Shown here: one piece after another, positions 17,095 through 26,178 of the stretch
Numbering within the stretch: the first letter of the stretch is position 1
Layout of the letters: each line of letters opens with the position of its first letter
Assembly (NCBI GenBank): GCA_003562475.1
Contig: PWUU01000014.1
Location: 1 to 61,296 of the forward strand
Direction of reading: 5' to 3'
Length of the DNA: 61,296 nt
Origin: Dehalococcoidia bacterium
GTDB taxonomy: Bacteria > Chloroflexota > Dehalococcoidia > GIF9 > AB-539-J10
The notes under the pieces: model-generated
Told to the model about the DNA's origin: nothing
Database searches by the model: none
The model's input: the letters and a program-made list of their open reading frames with translations, nothing else
Position numbers and translations under genes: made by a program

Positions 17095-17167
17095 TGGGCA
17101 GTACTGGACTTGAACCAGTGACCTCTGCGATGTCAACGCAGCGCTCTAACCACTGAGCTAACCGCCC
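17095..17167 (-). tRNA. tRNA-Val (anticodon GAC)
   Basis: Reading the minus strand: acceptor stem GGGCGGT pairs with ACTGCCC with one G-T pair, the D arm has AGCTCAG, anticodon stem CTGCG/CGCAG encloses loop TTGACAT with anticodon GAC, and the T arm has GGTTCAAGTCC. Discriminator A; CCA is not encoded. It lies 109 nt upstream of thrS on the same strand. Confidence 0.95.
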
Positions 17168-17289
17168 CGGAGATGCGATTCTAGCAGAAGCCCATAGCTA
17201 CGTCAATCGTTGCTACCGGGTTCCCCACTTCTGTGGCATGAACGTGACGCCATGATATCATACTGGCACACACGCATGCGTGGCGCACG

Positions 17290-17715
17290 ATGAGCAACAA
17301 GCCTTTCGAAATGATAGCGCATACTGCGGATATCGCCGTAATGATTCGTGGTCGCGATCTTGCCGACCTTCTGCGAAATGCCGCGAGAGCGCTCAACGCA
17401 ATCATACTGAGCGAAGACAGCGTGGTAAGGCCTGAGATGGAGAGGACGATCTCGCTTGACTCGCTCGATAGCGACACCCTGCTTGTCGATTGGCTCAATG
17501 AGCTCATCTACCGGTCCGAAGTGGAACAGCTGGTCTTTTCGGAATTCCAGTTTGACACACTCCAGGACGGTCTCCTGGTAGCACGGTGCCGGGGAGAGTA
17601 TCTCGATGCCTCACGGCATCGTGTTATCAGGGAAGTCAAGGCCGCAACCTATCACATGTCAGACATCCGTCGCACCCAGCTGGGATACCACGCCCGCGTG
17701 GTCTTCGACGTTTAG
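17290..17715 (+). CDS. Archease, RtcB cofactor
   Basis: Member of the archease family, which promotes guanylylation and turnover of the RtcB RNA ligase. 141 aa, normal. It shows the typical opening EMIAHTADIAVMIRG with the conserved His and Asp, DLLRNAARALNAI, the middle DTLLVDWLNELIY, and the late conserved VKAATYH plus the C-terminal VVFDV, where acidic residues form the metal site. ATG at 17290 has no Shine-Dalgarno. It is separated by 10 nt from rtcB, so the two form a functional operon. Confidence 0.93.
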   Translation: MSNKPFEMIAHTADIAVMIRGRDLADLLRNAARALNAIILSEDSVVRPEMERTISLDSLDSDTLLVDWLNELIYRSEVEQLVFSEFQFDTLQDGLLVARCRGEYLDASRHRVIREVKAATYHMSDIRRTQLGYHARVVFDV

Positions 17716-17725
17716 AGGCGTATTC

Positions 17726-19171
17726 ATGAACCAACTACACAAGATTGACGAGTTCAGATGGGAAATCCCGGTTAGCTACAAGGCTGGCATGAAAGTGCCC
17801 GGGCTCGTGTACGCAAGCGAGTCGATGCTGGAGTCGATCGAGCAGGATCAAGCACTCGAGCAGGTGGCCAATGTGGCGTTTCTCCCGGGCATCGTCGGCC
17901 GGTCCCTGGCGATGCCTGACATTCACTGGGGCTATGGCTTTCCCATTGGTGGAGTGGCCGCCACACGCACTACCGATGGTGTGGTCTCGCCGGGGGGCGT
18001 CGGCTACGATATTAACTGCGGCGTGCGGCTGCTTCGCACCAACCTGATGAAGTCAGACGTTGTCCCACACCTCCCATCGCTCATCGAGCGGCTCTTCAGA
18101 AACGTTCCATCTGGTGTCGGATCCCGGGGGCGCCTGCGTCCACCCAAACAGCAGATTCCACGTCTTCTCGTTGAGGGCGCACGCTGGGCTGTCAAGAACG
18201 GCTACGGAGTTGAAGACGATCTTGAGGCGACGGAGGACGGTGGCCGCATCGACGGAGCAGACCCGAGTGCCGTCAGCGAGCGCGCCCTTGCGCGGGGGTT
18301 GCCACAGGCCGGCAGCCTTGGTTCCGGGAACCACTTTCTGGAGATACAGGCCGTGCAGGAGGTCTACGAAGAGAGCATCGCCTCTGTCATGGGAATCGAA
18401 TGTCCGGGACAAGTGGTCGTGCTCATTCACACGGGGTCCAGGGGGCTGGGCCACCAGGTATGCACCGATTACCTCAAAGTCATGGAGCGAGCAGTGAAGC
18501 GGTATGATATTTCGTTGCCCGATCGCCAGCTCGCCTGCGCTCCAATTGACTCCCCTGAAGGACAACAGTACCTGGCTGCCATGCGGTGTGCCGCCAACTA
18601 TGCCTGGTGCAACCGGCAACACATCGCTCACTGGGTCAGGGAAGCATTTGTCGAAGTCTTCGGAGGCAATCAGGACCGTCTCGGACTGCACCAGGTCTAC
18701 GATGTGGCGCATAACATTGCCAAGATAGAGACGCACACAGTTGACGGCAAACAAGTGCAACTGTGCGTCCATCGGAAGGGCGCGACGCGCGCGTTTCCCC
18801 CGGGGCACAAAGACGTGAGTGCAGTCTACAGGTCAGTGGGACAGCCAGCACTCATCCCCGGCGACATGGGCCGCTACTCGTATATCGCGGTCGGAACAAC
18901 TCGTGCGATGCAGGAGACCTTCGGGTCTACATGTCATGGCGCAGGTCGTGTGTTGAGTCGCGGCGCCGCACGCAAGTCGATGCGAGGATACGATGTCGCT
19001 ACCGCTCTCGAAGCTAAGTCCATCTTCGTGCGTACCGGCGACATCGCCGCACTCGCCGAAGAAGCTTCCGACGCATACAAGGACGTGGCCGATGTGATGA
19101 ACGTAGTCCAGGGTGCCGGTATCTGCAGGAAAGTAGCACGTACCGAACCTCTTGGAGTGATCAAGGGCTGA
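17726..19171 (+). CDS. rtcB: RNA-splicing ligase RtcB
   Basis: GTP- and Mn-dependent ligase joining 2',3'-cyclic phosphate or 3'-phosphate RNA to 5'-OH ends, used in tRNA splicing or RNA repair. 481 aa. Residue positions match the archaeal enzyme closely: metal Cys98 in GYDINCGVRLL, GNHFLEIQ near 201, and the guanylylated His404 in TCHGAGRVLSR. ATG at 17726 has a GAGG site 8 nt before it; the frame's upstream extension overlaps archease and is not coding. In bacteria RtcB generally serves RNA repair; an intron-containing tRNA target is not visible here. Confidence 0.96.
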   Translation: MNQLHKIDEFRWEIPVSYKAGMKVPGLVYASESMLESIEQDQALEQVANVAFLPGIVGRSLAMPDIHWGYGFPIGGVAATRTTDGVVSPGGVGYDINCGVRLLRTNLMKSDVVPHLPSLIERLFRNVPSGVGSRGRLRPPKQQIPRLLVEGARWAVKNGYGVEDDLEATEDGGRIDGADPSAVSERALARGLPQAGSLGSGNHFLEIQAVQEVYEESIASVMGIECPGQVVVLIHTGSRGLGHQVCTDYLKVMERAVKRYDISLPDRQLACAPIDSPEGQQYLAAMRCAANYAWCNRQHIAHWVREAFVEVFGGNQDRLGLHQVYDVAHNIAKIETHTVDGKQVQLCVHRKGATRAFPPGHKDVSAVYRSVGQPALIPGDMGRYSYIAVGTTRAMQETFGSTCHGAGRVLSRGAARKSMRGYDVATALEAKSIFVRTGDIAALAEEASDAYKDVADVMNVVQGAGICRKVARTEPLGVIKG

Positions 19172-19507
19172 CTTCCGTTCGTGCGACGCGTGCGCACACC
19201 CGTCAACCATGTATACCTGCAACGAAGCCGGCATGGAAAAAGCCCGGCGCCTCCGGTCCGGGCCTGCTCTGTAATGCCATCAACCTGAGCACGCAGAGTT
19301 CTAACCGACGATATCCTCCGACGAGACGTGGTCTTTCACCAACCGGGCGAGGCTCTCCATCTTCTTTGTATCATCCTTCATCAGGAGTGGGTGATGCTTT
19401 CTATCGCAGCAGTGTACAATTCAGGTCGTCCAGGGCAGGCTATCAGCAGCAACACAGCAACGGGCGAGCCAAGGGAGACTGCAGGACTCCACCTTAACCT
19501 TGCCACT
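19172..19507. other. Gene-poor stretch after rtcB
   Basis: 336 bases with no convincing gene. On the minus strand a short frame at about 19313-19390 has coding-like charged residues (..MKDDTKKMESLARLVKDH.., ending in TAG), which may be the tail of a decayed gene. A minus-strand terminator lies at 19237-19263. Nothing else is recognised. Confidence 0.4.
19237..19263 (-). terminator. Rho-independent terminator downstream of mgtC
   Basis: On the minus strand GCCCGG and CCGGGC form a 6-bp GC stem around a 10-nt loop and are followed directly by TTTTT. It lies about 400 nt beyond the mgtC stop and also faces the end of rtcB. Confidence 0.6.
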
Positions 19508-19660
19508 TTATTGTCCTAAGGATGGGGTCCACCTCAGTGGCACCTCTCTGAACCGAATCTTGAGTTCGTACGCGTCGTCCGCGATGCGCTTCTCGACGTC
19601 GAACCCCATCCTCTCAAACAGGTGGAGCATGGGCTCATTCTCTACGAGAACCTCAGCGTC
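19508..19660 (-). pseudogene. C-terminal remnant of a GNAT-family acetyltransferase
   Basis: Starting at the mgtC stop and running left, the minus strand encodes about 50 residues in one open frame to a TAA at 19508. The translation contains VLVENEPMLHLFERMGFDVEK followed by an alternating strand-like end, the pattern of motif B and the last strand of GNAT acetyltransferases (often also the C-terminal domain of acyl-CoA-synthetase-linked protein acetyltransferases). The acetyl-CoA loop and everything upstream are missing and replaced by mgtC in another frame. Probably a deletion remnant; assigned by pattern only. Confidence 0.45.
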
Positions 19661-20060
19661 ACTTGAGCTTGGGAAGCTCGAGCGCAACCACGGTCAATAC
19701 TGTCACGAATACCGCAAGGAGATACAGCCCACATGCCGCAGCCAATCCCACTCCCGCCGTGACCCAGATTGCTGCCGCCGTTGTCAGCCCCTCGATGCCA
19801 TCTCCCCGGCCACCCCGGAAGATCACGCCTCCGCCAATGAAGCCGACACCCGCCACCACTCCGGAAGCAACTCGAGCCATTTCGTATCCCTCGAAGCCGT
19901 ACAAGGACCCTAGCGTGAAGGCTGCTGCCCCAACCGAAATCAGTATGTGAGTGCGTAGTCCTGCAACCTTGCCTCTGAGTTCACGCTCAAGACCAATTAC
20001 AGCGGCGAGCACAGCAGCGGCCAGCAGGCGCAACGTTATGTCCATAACCGGCGCATCCAT
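19659..20060 (-). CDS. MgtC/SapB-family membrane protein
   Basis: 133 aa with four predicted membrane segments. Family features are clear: [40 protein letters not shown], then [21 protein letters not shown]. It ends after the fourth helix and lacks the C-terminal ACT-like domain of Salmonella MgtC, a short form common outside enterobacteria. Family roles involve acid/Mg stress and modulation of membrane ATPases; a direct magnesium transport role is not supported. GGAGGG lies 7 nt before the ATG. It follows ilvD by 52 nt on the same strand and could be co-transcribed with it. Confidence 0.9.
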   Translation of the reverse strand: MDAPVMDITLRLLAAAVLAAVIGLERELRGKVAGLRTHILISVGAAAFTLGSLYGFEGYEMARVASGVVAGVGFIGGGVIFRGGRGDGIEGLTTAAAIWVTAGVGLAAACGLYLLAVFVTVLTVVALELPKLK

Positions 20061-20112
20061 GAGATTCCCTCCGTCACCCGGTCTTGTGTATCCACAGCAT
20101 GCACAGATGAGA

Positions 20113-21780
20113 TTAGTCCTCGAATACCGCTCCTGTGCTTGCCGAGGTCACCTTCTGTGCATACCGCCTCAGATAGCCGCTCGCAACTCCTGGTTCAAAC
20201 TGAGGCAGTGACGCCAGTCGCTTCTGAATCTCAGAGTCAGGCAGGCCAACATCGAGGCTACGATTCGGAATGTCGATTTGTATTGTGTCACCTTCCTGCA
20301 CAGCCGCAATGGGGCCACGGGCTGCCGCCTCCGGTGACACGTGTCCGATCGATGCTCCTCGCGTCGCTCCAGAGAAACGCCCATCGGTGATCAGCGCCAC
20401 CTGCCTGTCAAGTCCGAGCCCTGCAAGGAGTGAGGTCGGCGTGAGCATCTCGCGCATTCCGGGTCCACCCTTCGGCCCTTCATACCTGATGATCACCACA
20501 TCACCCGCCACAATACTTCTTGCCATGATGGCCTGCGTCGCATCTTCTTCGGAGTCGAATACCCTCGCCGGTCCCTTGTGGACCCTCATCTCGGGGGCGA
20601 CCGCGCCTGCCTTGACGACTGCCCCTTCGGGCGCGAGGTTGCCAAACAGAATCGCGAGTCCACCGGTAGGAGAATACGGCGAGGTCCTGCTGCGGATCAC
20701 TTCACGGTTCCTTACTACGTAACCAGGCAGAAGGTCGCCAACAGTCTCGCCTGTTACCGTAATCGCATTCAGTTTGAGCCGGTCGGATATCTCATGCATG
20801 ACGGCGTATATGCCACCGGCCAGATCCAGATCCTCGATATGGTGCTGCCCGGCCGGGCTCATCTTGCACAGGTGCGGAACGCTCTGGCTGATTTCGTTCA
20901 ACCACGAGAGGGGATAGTCAACGCCAGCCTCATGCGCCACAGCAGTCAGATGAAGTACAGAGTTCGTGCTCCCACCAAGCGCCATGTCCACCGCGAACGC
21001 GTTGAACACAGAGTCACGGGTTATCACGTCTCTCGGCCTGATTCCCGAGGCAAGGGTCTTCACTACCTGCTCACCGGATCTGAATGCAAGATCGAGTCTC
21101 CGGCTGAACGAAGCCGGGATCGTGCCATTGCCAGGGAGCGCGATCCCCAGTGCCTCAGTTATGCAGTTCATGGTATTTGCGGTGAACATGCCTGCGCAAC
21201 TGCCACAGCCCGGACAGGCGCTTCGAGTCCACTCCTCCAGTTCCTGCTCGGACATACCACCACTCACCGTCCTGCCAACAGCTTCAAACAGGCTGCTCAG
21301 ATCGATTGAGCGCAGCTCTCCGGCATCGTATACCTGTCCTGCCATCATCGGGCCGCCAGACACAAACACCGCCGGCAGATTAAGACGCGCTGCAGCCATG
21401 AGCATGCCCGGCACAATCTTGTCGCAGCTACATATAAACACGAGGGCATCGAACTGGTGGGCCTCTGCGACAGTTTCTGCCGAGTCGGCGATAAGCTCTC
21501 GACTGGGGAGGCTGTATTTCATGCCCGGGTGATTCATGGCGATGCCATCGCACACACCGATGGTGTTGACCTCAAACGGCACTCCTCCGGCACTTCTGAT
21601 TCCTTCCTGAACCGCTCCTGCCACTGCATCGAGGTGCATATGGCCAGGTATGATGCGGTTATAGCTGTTGATGACCCCAATAAACGGCTTCTCCCAATCA
21701 CTCGCTGTACAGCCGAGGGCGTAGAACAATGACCGATGGGGCGCGCGCTCAGCGCCACGTTTCACTGCATCGCTTCTCAT
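20113..21780 (-). CDS. ilvD: Dihydroxy-acid dehydratase
   Basis: Dehydrates 2,3-dihydroxyisovalerate to 2-ketoisovalerate, the precursor of Val, Leu and pantothenate. 555 aa. Iron-sulfur ligands appear in [26 protein letters not shown] and [17 protein letters not shown]; the C-terminal domain has [15 protein letters not shown] and [19 protein letters not shown] site precedes the ATG. Its sequence keeps all standard DHAD motifs, so I take it as the biosynthetic copy, unlike the second copy at 31017. It diverges from the DUF2520-panB pair, whose pathway uses its product. Confidence 0.93.
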   Translation of the reverse strand: MRSDAVKRGAERAPHRSLFYALGCTASDWEKPFIGVINSYNRIIPGHMHLDAVAGAVQEGIRSAGGVPFEVNTIGVCDGIAMNHPGMKYSLPSRELIADSAETVAEAHQFDALVFICSCDKIVPGMLMAAARLNLPAVFVSGGPMMAGQVYDAGELRSIDLSSLFEAVGRTVSGGMSEQELEEWTRSACPGCGSCAGMFTANTMNCITEALGIALPGNGTIPASFSRRLDLAFRSGEQVVKTLASGIRPRDVITRDSVFNAFAVDMALGGSTNSVLHLTAVAHEAGVDYPLSWLNEISQSVPHLCKMSPAGQHHIEDLDLAGGIYAVMHEISDRLKLNAITVTGETVGDLLPGYVVRNREVIRSRTSPYSPTGGLAILFGNLAPEGAVVKAGAVAPEMRVHKGPARVFDSEEDATQAIMARSIVAGDVVIIRYEGPKGGPGMREMLTPTSLLAGLGLDRQVALITDGRFSGATRGASIGHVSPEAAARGPIAAVQEGDTIQIDIPNRSLDVGLPDSEIQKRLASLPQFEPGVASGYLRRYAQKVTSASTGAVFED

Positions 21781-21822
21781 AGTCTACAAGCCTCCTTCGG
21801 CCGATACGTTTGTAGTATGCGC

Positions 21823-21851
21823 ATTCTACAGGAGCCTTCCGGCAGCGACAA
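21823..21851 (-). promoter_or_regulatory. Promoter of ilvD
   Basis: Minus strand TTGTCG (21846-21851), 17-nt spacer, TAGAAT (21823-21828), giving a leader of about 35 nt. In the leader CTACAA and TTGTAG can pair around the ribosome site, a weak 6-bp hairpin that might affect translation. Confidence 0.4.
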
Positions 21852-22104
21852 CAGCGAGCATCATCGGGATTGACCACCGGGCTGGACGAAGCCTAACATG
21901 TGCGAGATGGCACCCCGGTTCATGCCGTGTCTCATGAACGTATATGGCTTACCACACATTGCAGAGCGAACACTCCTTCAACTCGATTCGCGCATGCCTG
22001 CGTCACGCACACCGGGAGGGCTCGCAAACACCACCAGAAATGTCGCACAGCACGCAACCAATGAATAATCAAGCGATATGCACTCAAGGAGGGCATGCAA
22101 TCTC

Positions 22105-22962
22105 ATGGACAAGATAGGTTTCATCGGTGTGGGGAAGGTCGGTACAGCCTTCGGTGTACGGTTGGCCGAAAAGGGGTTCCGCATCGCGGGCGCGATGGAC
22201 ATTCTGCCGCAGGAATCTGCCAGGTTTGCCGCATCTGTGGATGGCTGCAGGGTGTATGAGACGGCTCAGGCGCTGGCCGACGAAATGGACTTCGTGTTCA
22301 TCACAACAACTGATGACGCAATAGGCGAGGTTGCAACCGAGGTCAGGTGGACATCCGGACAAATGGTCGTTCATTGCAGCGGGGCAAACTCGACTGCGGT
22401 GCTTGCCCCCGCCCGTGATCGCGGCAGCTACGTGGGCTGCATACATCCGTGCAACTCTTTCGCCAGCATTGAGCAATCCCTCGAAAACCTGCCTGGCTCT
22501 ACTTTCACGCTTGAAGCGGAGGAACCAGTGCTCGGCGAGCTGAAGCGGTTTGTCACGGCGCTCAATGGCAGCTGGATGAAGCTTTGTGAGGAGGACAAAG
22601 CCCTGTATCATGCATCGGTGTGCATTGCATGCAACTACTTCTATACACTGGTTCATCTTGCCACGGACCTGTGGAGACACTTCGACATCTCGCAGTCTGA
22701 CGCAGTTGATGCATTTATGCCGATCCTCAGAGGGACTCTCAACAACATCGAGCACGTCGGATATCCTGGATGCCTCACGGGTCCCATAGCACGCGGAGAT
22801 GTCACGACAATACGCAAGCATGTAGAAGCGCTGACCGAGAGAGAACCAAGACTGGTGCCTCTCTATAAGGCCCTTGGGCTTGAGACCATCCCCATCGGAG
22901 TAGCGAAGGGCACGCTTTCCAGGGAAAAGGCTGCCGAACTGAAGGCGCTACTCGCGGGTTGA
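22105..22962 (+). CDS. Rossmann-like/DUF2520 oxidoreductase, possible ketopantoate reductase
   Basis: 285 aa. The N-terminal Rossmann domain has the dinucleotide loop IGFIGVGKVGTAFGVRLAEKG and resembles NADP oxidoreductases (F420-linked/ProC-like). The C-terminal part (from about residue 135, IHPCNSFAS...) is DUF2520, with ACNYFYTLVHLA and an all-helical end like 6-phosphogluconate-dehydrogenase-type reductases. The ATG at 22105 is 12 nt after AAGGAGG; an upstream ATG at 22078 overlaps that site. It precedes panB by 88 nt on the same strand. DUF2520 genes sit next to panC-panD in mycobacteria, so a ketopantoate reductase role is a reasonable inference, not shown. Confidence 0.82.
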   Translation: MDKIGFIGVGKVGTAFGVRLAEKGFRIAGAMDILPQESARFAASVDGCRVYETAQALADEMDFVFITTTDDAIGEVATEVRWTSGQMVVHCSGANSTAVLAPARDRGSYVGCIHPCNSFASIEQSLENLPGSTFTLEAEEPVLGELKRFVTALNGSWMKLCEEDKALYHASVCIACNYFYTLVHLATDLWRHFDISQSDAVDAFMPILRGTLNNIEHVGYPGCLTGPIARGDVTTIRKHVEALTEREPRLVPLYKALGLETIPIGVAKGTLSREKAAELKALLAG

Positions 22963-22999
22963 CGGCAGCCGCGAGGTCTGAACGTCAACGCATCGCATC

Positions 23000-23028
23000 T
23001 TCGACCGTACCAGGTCCGGGCGTACAAT
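23000..23028 (+). promoter_or_regulatory. Promoter of panB
   Basis: TTCGAC (23000-23005), 17-nt spacer, TACAAT (23023-23028), about 22 nt before the panB ATG. It suggests panB can be expressed apart from the DUF2520 gene. Confidence 0.35.
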
Positions 23029-23050
23029 TAGTTATATGAGGAGGAGTTGC

Positions 23051-23905
23051 ATGGCAAAGAAGAAGACGGTACTCGATTTCCTGAAGATGAAGGAGTCAGG
23101 GGAGAAGTTCTCGAAGCTGGCCATCTACGATTTCACTTCGGCACTGCTCGCAGAACAGGCCGGGCTTGAAATGATACTTGTTGGAGATTCCATGGGCAAC
23201 GTCGTATATGGCTACGATGGGACGGTCCCGGTGACCATGGAACAGATGATCTATCATGCCCAGGCGGTGCGGCGCGGCGCTCCACACACATTCGTGGTGG
23301 GCGACCTGCCATTTCTTTCCTATCAGACGTGCATCGAAGACGCCGTCCGCAATGCCGGCCGGTTCTATAAGGAAGCGGGTATGGATGCGGTGAAACTCGA
23401 AGGCGGACGGCAAATGGCGCCGCAGATACGAGCCATCGCGGACGCAGGAATGCTGGTGATGGCTCACATAGGGCTGACGCCTCAGAGCGCAGCACAACTC
23501 GGCGGCTTCAAAGTGCAGGGGAATACCGCCGAGGCCGCCATGCGCGTCCTCGGTGATGCACAGGCGCTGGAGGAAGCAGGCGCATTCATGGTGCTGCTCG
23601 AGGGCGTTCCAGCCGAGACCGGTAAGCTTGTCACGGAGAAGCTCAAGGTTCCGACCATCAGTGTGGGTGCGGGTCCGCACTGTGACGGACAGGCGGTCCT
23701 GCTCAGCGATCTCATAGGTCTGTACCCCGTGTTCACGCCGAAGTTCGTGAAGCGGTACGCAACAGTCGGCGAGCAGGTGACCAGGGCAGTGTCGGAATTC
23801 GTAGCCGAGATCAAGTCAGGCGCATTTCCGGGCCGGGAGCACTGCTACAGGATGAAGGAGGGGGAATCGGCTCGCCTCGAAGAGATGTTGAAGTCCCAGA
23901 GCTAG
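23051..23905 (+). CDS. panB: 3-methyl-2-oxobutanoate hydroxymethyltransferase
   Basis: First committed step of pantothenate/CoA synthesis: methylene-THF plus 2-ketoisovalerate gives ketopantoate. 284 aa, TIM barrel. Conserved motifs: LAIYDFTSALLAEQAGLEMILVGDSMGN with the Mg-binding Asp, VVGDLPFLSY, VKLEGG, MAHIGLTPQSA, and the catalytic Glu in VLLEGVPAE. Start at ATG 23051, preceded by GAGGAGGAG. It ends at a strong hairpin shared with the convergent TRAP operon. Together with ilvD and the DUF2520 gene it forms a small group around ketoisovalerate and pantothenate. Confidence 0.96.
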   Translation: MAKKKTVLDFLKMKESGEKFSKLAIYDFTSALLAEQAGLEMILVGDSMGNVVYGYDGTVPVTMEQMIYHAQAVRRGAPHTFVVGDLPFLSYQTCIEDAVRNAGRFYKEAGMDAVKLEGGRQMAPQIRAIADAGMLVMAHIGLTPQSAAQLGGFKVQGNTAEAAMRVLGDAQALEEAGAFMVLLEGVPAETGKLVTEKLKVPTISVGAGPHCDGQAVLLSDLIGLYPVFTPKFVKRYATVGEQVTRAVSEFVAEIKSGAFPGREHCYRMKEGESARLEEMLKSQS

Positions 23906-23964
23906 CTCAGGTTATGAAGCGTGCCGGCGTCCCTACCCTACTGTAGCCACGGCCCCTACGTAGA

Positions 23965-23990
23965 ACCGGGCTCCCTCGCGGGAGCCCGGT
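23965..23990. terminator. Bidirectional hairpin between panB and dctM
   Basis: A perfect 11-bp stem (ACCGGGCTCCC / GGGAGCCCGGT) with the 4-nt loop TCGC in the 124-nt gap between two convergent genes. T-runs on either side are poor, but stem strength and position support a shared terminator. Confidence 0.65.
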
Positions 23991-24029
23991 CTGTCGTGGT
24001 CACCACGCTCCATAGAGATAGCGCACGTG

Positions 24030-25364
24030 TTACAGCATCTGCCCCGGGAGCCAGAGAATTACCTGTGGGAAGATCACGCACAGTACCAATGCTGTCATGA
24101 TTATGAACACGTAGGGAACCATACCCACAATTATGGAACCTGAAGTCAAACCAAGTTTCGGATCCGCCGCTCCCCTCACATAGAACAACGCATAGGCAAA
24201 CGGCGGCGTCATGAACGACATCTGCAGGTTGATGCAGATCATCATGGCGAACCATAGTGGGTCGAAGCCCACAGCCACACCAATGGGTGTCACGATAGGA
24301 ACCATGATGAATATGATGCCGAGCCAGTCGATGAGGAAACCGAGGATGAAGCAGAGGAACATGATGATGAGGAATGCGCCCCATTTTCCCCCGGGCGCAG
24401 CAAGCACGAACTCCGTCACCACTCGATCGCAGTTGGCCCTCATGAAGATGCCGACGAACGAAAACGCGAAGGCACCGATGAGCAGGATCATGCCGGCAAC
24501 CCTCACGGTGGACAGGGCGGTCCGCATCAGCGTGTGCCAGTCGAGGCGTCGATACGCAGCAGCCAGCAGGCACGAAGCAAGCGCGCCAACGCCCGCAGCC
24601 TCAGTCGGCGCGGCAACGCCGAAGAAGATGCTGCCCAGCACCGCCAGGATGAGAATAACGGGCGGCACCATAGATTTCAGCAGCCTGGACGTCTTGACCA
24701 ACATCGGGACTGCGCGTTCGGATGCCGGCACCACCGGGGCGAGATTGGGCTGTATTATGCACCGCACCACGACGTAAACGATGTACAGTGCCGACAACAG
24801 GAACCCGGGCAGGAACGCGCCGAAGAACAGCCGTCCAACCGAGAGACCGGCCATAGGGCCGTAGACGACAAGCATAATGCTCGGGGGTATGAGAATGCCC
24901 AATGACCCTCCGGCGCACACGGCCCCCGCCGCGAGCGACCGGTCATAGCCACGGTTGATCATCGCGGGGAGCGCAATCAGCGCAAGCATAGTGACCGAGG
25001 CACCGATGATACCGACGCAGGCAGCAACAATGGTGCCGATTACGATTGTGGTCACCGCGAGGCCTCCCTTGAGACCACCGAACCAGAGGTACAGTGCGTC
25101 ATACATGCCTTCGGCCACGCCTGAATGCTCAAGCATGACACCCATGAACACGAACAAGGGAACCGCGAGAAGGACGTAGTTCTGAATGCCGCTGAAGAAC
25201 CGTGCGTAGTACACCTCACCGGCAATCGCTGGGCCCCAAAGAAGAACACCGATCACCATACCCACACCACCCACGGTGAGAGCGAGTGGATAGCCGAGTG
25301 CCACCCCGATCAGTATGCCGCCAATCATCAGGACAGTGACTATCTCGGGACTCATGCTAATCAT
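24030..25364 (-). CDS. dctM: TRAP transporter large permease (DctM), system 1
   Basis: The large membrane subunit of a tripartite ATP-independent periplasmic transporter, which uses the ion gradient to import substrate delivered by DctP. 444 aa with about 12 hydrophobic segments. DctM family stretches are clear: PLFVFMGVMLEHSGVAEGMYDALYLW, GTIVAACVGIIGASVTMLALIALP, GGSLGILIPPSIMLVVYG, and FGVAAPTEAAGVGALA. Its ATG overlaps the dctQ stop by 8 nt. It is last in the first TRAP operon. Its close relative at 27731 shows tandem duplication. Confidence 0.94.
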   Translation of the reverse strand: MISMSPEIVTVLMIGGILIGVALGYPLALTVGGVGMVIGVLLWGPAIAGEVYYARFFSGIQNYVLLAVPLFVFMGVMLEHSGVAEGMYDALYLWFGGLKGGLAVTTIVIGTIVAACVGIIGASVTMLALIALPAMINRGYDRSLAAGAVCAGGSLGILIPPSIMLVVYGPMAGLSVGRLFFGAFLPGFLLSALYIVYVVVRCIIQPNLAPVVPASERAVPMLVKTSRLLKSMVPPVILILAVLGSIFFGVAAPTEAAGVGALASCLLAAAYRRLDWHTLMRTALSTVRVAGMILLIGAFAFSFVGIFMRANCDRVVTEFVLAAPGGKWGAFLIIMFLCFILGFLIDWLGIIFIMVPIVTPIGVAVGFDPLWFAMMICINLQMSFMTPPFAYALFYVRGAADPKLGLTSGSIIVGMVPYVFIIMTALVLCVIFPQVILWLPGQML

Positions 25365-25866
25365 AGGGCTGGTTCCTTACAGCGAAATAGAGGTCGCGGA
25401 TGAGGGTGGCAAAACCCTGAAGGAAGAACAAAACCAGGCCGGTCAAGACTACTATTCGTATTGGCGCGGTGGGGGGATACCAATAGGTAATCGTGGACCG
25501 CTCGCCAGTCCGCAGTGCATACTCCGCCCATTCATACCCCGTGTAAATAAGCACTCCGATAGCCGGCAGGAAGAACACAAACCACAAGATGGAGTCGACG
25601 ACCGCCTTCCAGCGGTCGGCAAACCGTGCATACAGCACATCCACCCTGACATGGCCCTTGTGCAGGTGCACGTAACTGAAGGCGAGCACATAGAGCACTG
25701 TGCCCGTCCAGGTCTGGATGACGGGAAGCTGGATTGTGGGCCTGTTCAAGCCATACCGCATCACCACCTCAGCGCAGATAACCAGGACAAGAAACAGGAC
25801 GACGTATCTGAGCTGCTGCCCCACGAACTCGCTGATGGAGTCGATCAACTTGAGCACTCTTCTCAT
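25357..25866 (-). CDS. dctQ: TRAP transporter small permease (DctQ), system 1
   Basis: Small membrane subunit that binds DctM. 169 aa with four predicted transmembrane helices. Typical features: EVVMRYGLNRPTIQL after helix 1-2 and HKGHVRVDVLYARFADRWKAVVDSI between helices 2 and 3. Overlaps dctM by 8 nt, exactly as in system 2. It lies 312 nt from dctP, with a strong stem-loop between them. Confidence 0.9.
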   Translation of the reverse strand: MRRVLKLIDSISEFVGQQLRYVVLFLVLVICAEVVMRYGLNRPTIQLPVIQTWTGTVLYVLAFSYVHLHKGHVRVDVLYARFADRWKAVVDSILWFVFFLPAIGVLIYTGYEWAEYALRTGERSTITYWYPPTAPIRIVVLTGLVLFFLQGFATLIRDLYFAVRNQPYD

Positions 25867-26178
25867 TTTTGATAGGTTCCTTCTTCAGGCAATTCTTCTA
25901 CACCACAGTCAAACCGGTTGTCCTGCGCACGCAGCACACTAAACGAGTAGAGAACACGAAAGGACGGGCCCGAATCGGCCAAACGATAGCCTTGACCATT
26001 TGGCACCACCGCACCCGGAGGGTGCACCGGCCCATGTAGTTACCCATCATCCTGGTGCGGACCGAGTCTGCCTTCACTCCTCACGGTCGATGCTCTACAC
26101 GTATATCATCCGCACCAATCCCCTCCGGGCCTCGCCCGGAGGGGATGGATAGCGGAGCATGCGGGAATTGCCAGGTAC
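25867..26178 (-). other. dctP-dctQ intergenic region, system 1
   Basis: 312 bases within the first TRAP operon. No gene is seen. Its only notable element is the stem-loop at 26118-26146 just after dctP. The remainder has no clear promoter for dctQ. Confidence 0.5.
26118..26146 (-). terminator. Stem-loop after dctP, system 1
   Basis: A perfect 13-bp stem (ATCCCCTCCGGGC / GCCCGGAGGGGAT) with a 3-nt loop, 32 nt past the dctP stop. There is no following T-run, so it is more likely a partial terminator or an mRNA 3'-end stabiliser that keeps binding-protein transcript above permease transcript. Confidence 0.6.

Noticed and set aside
16986-17289. T-box leader for thrS
   Set aside because: The 109-nt gap before tRNA-Val has no specifier loop, conserved T-box bulge or terminator pair.
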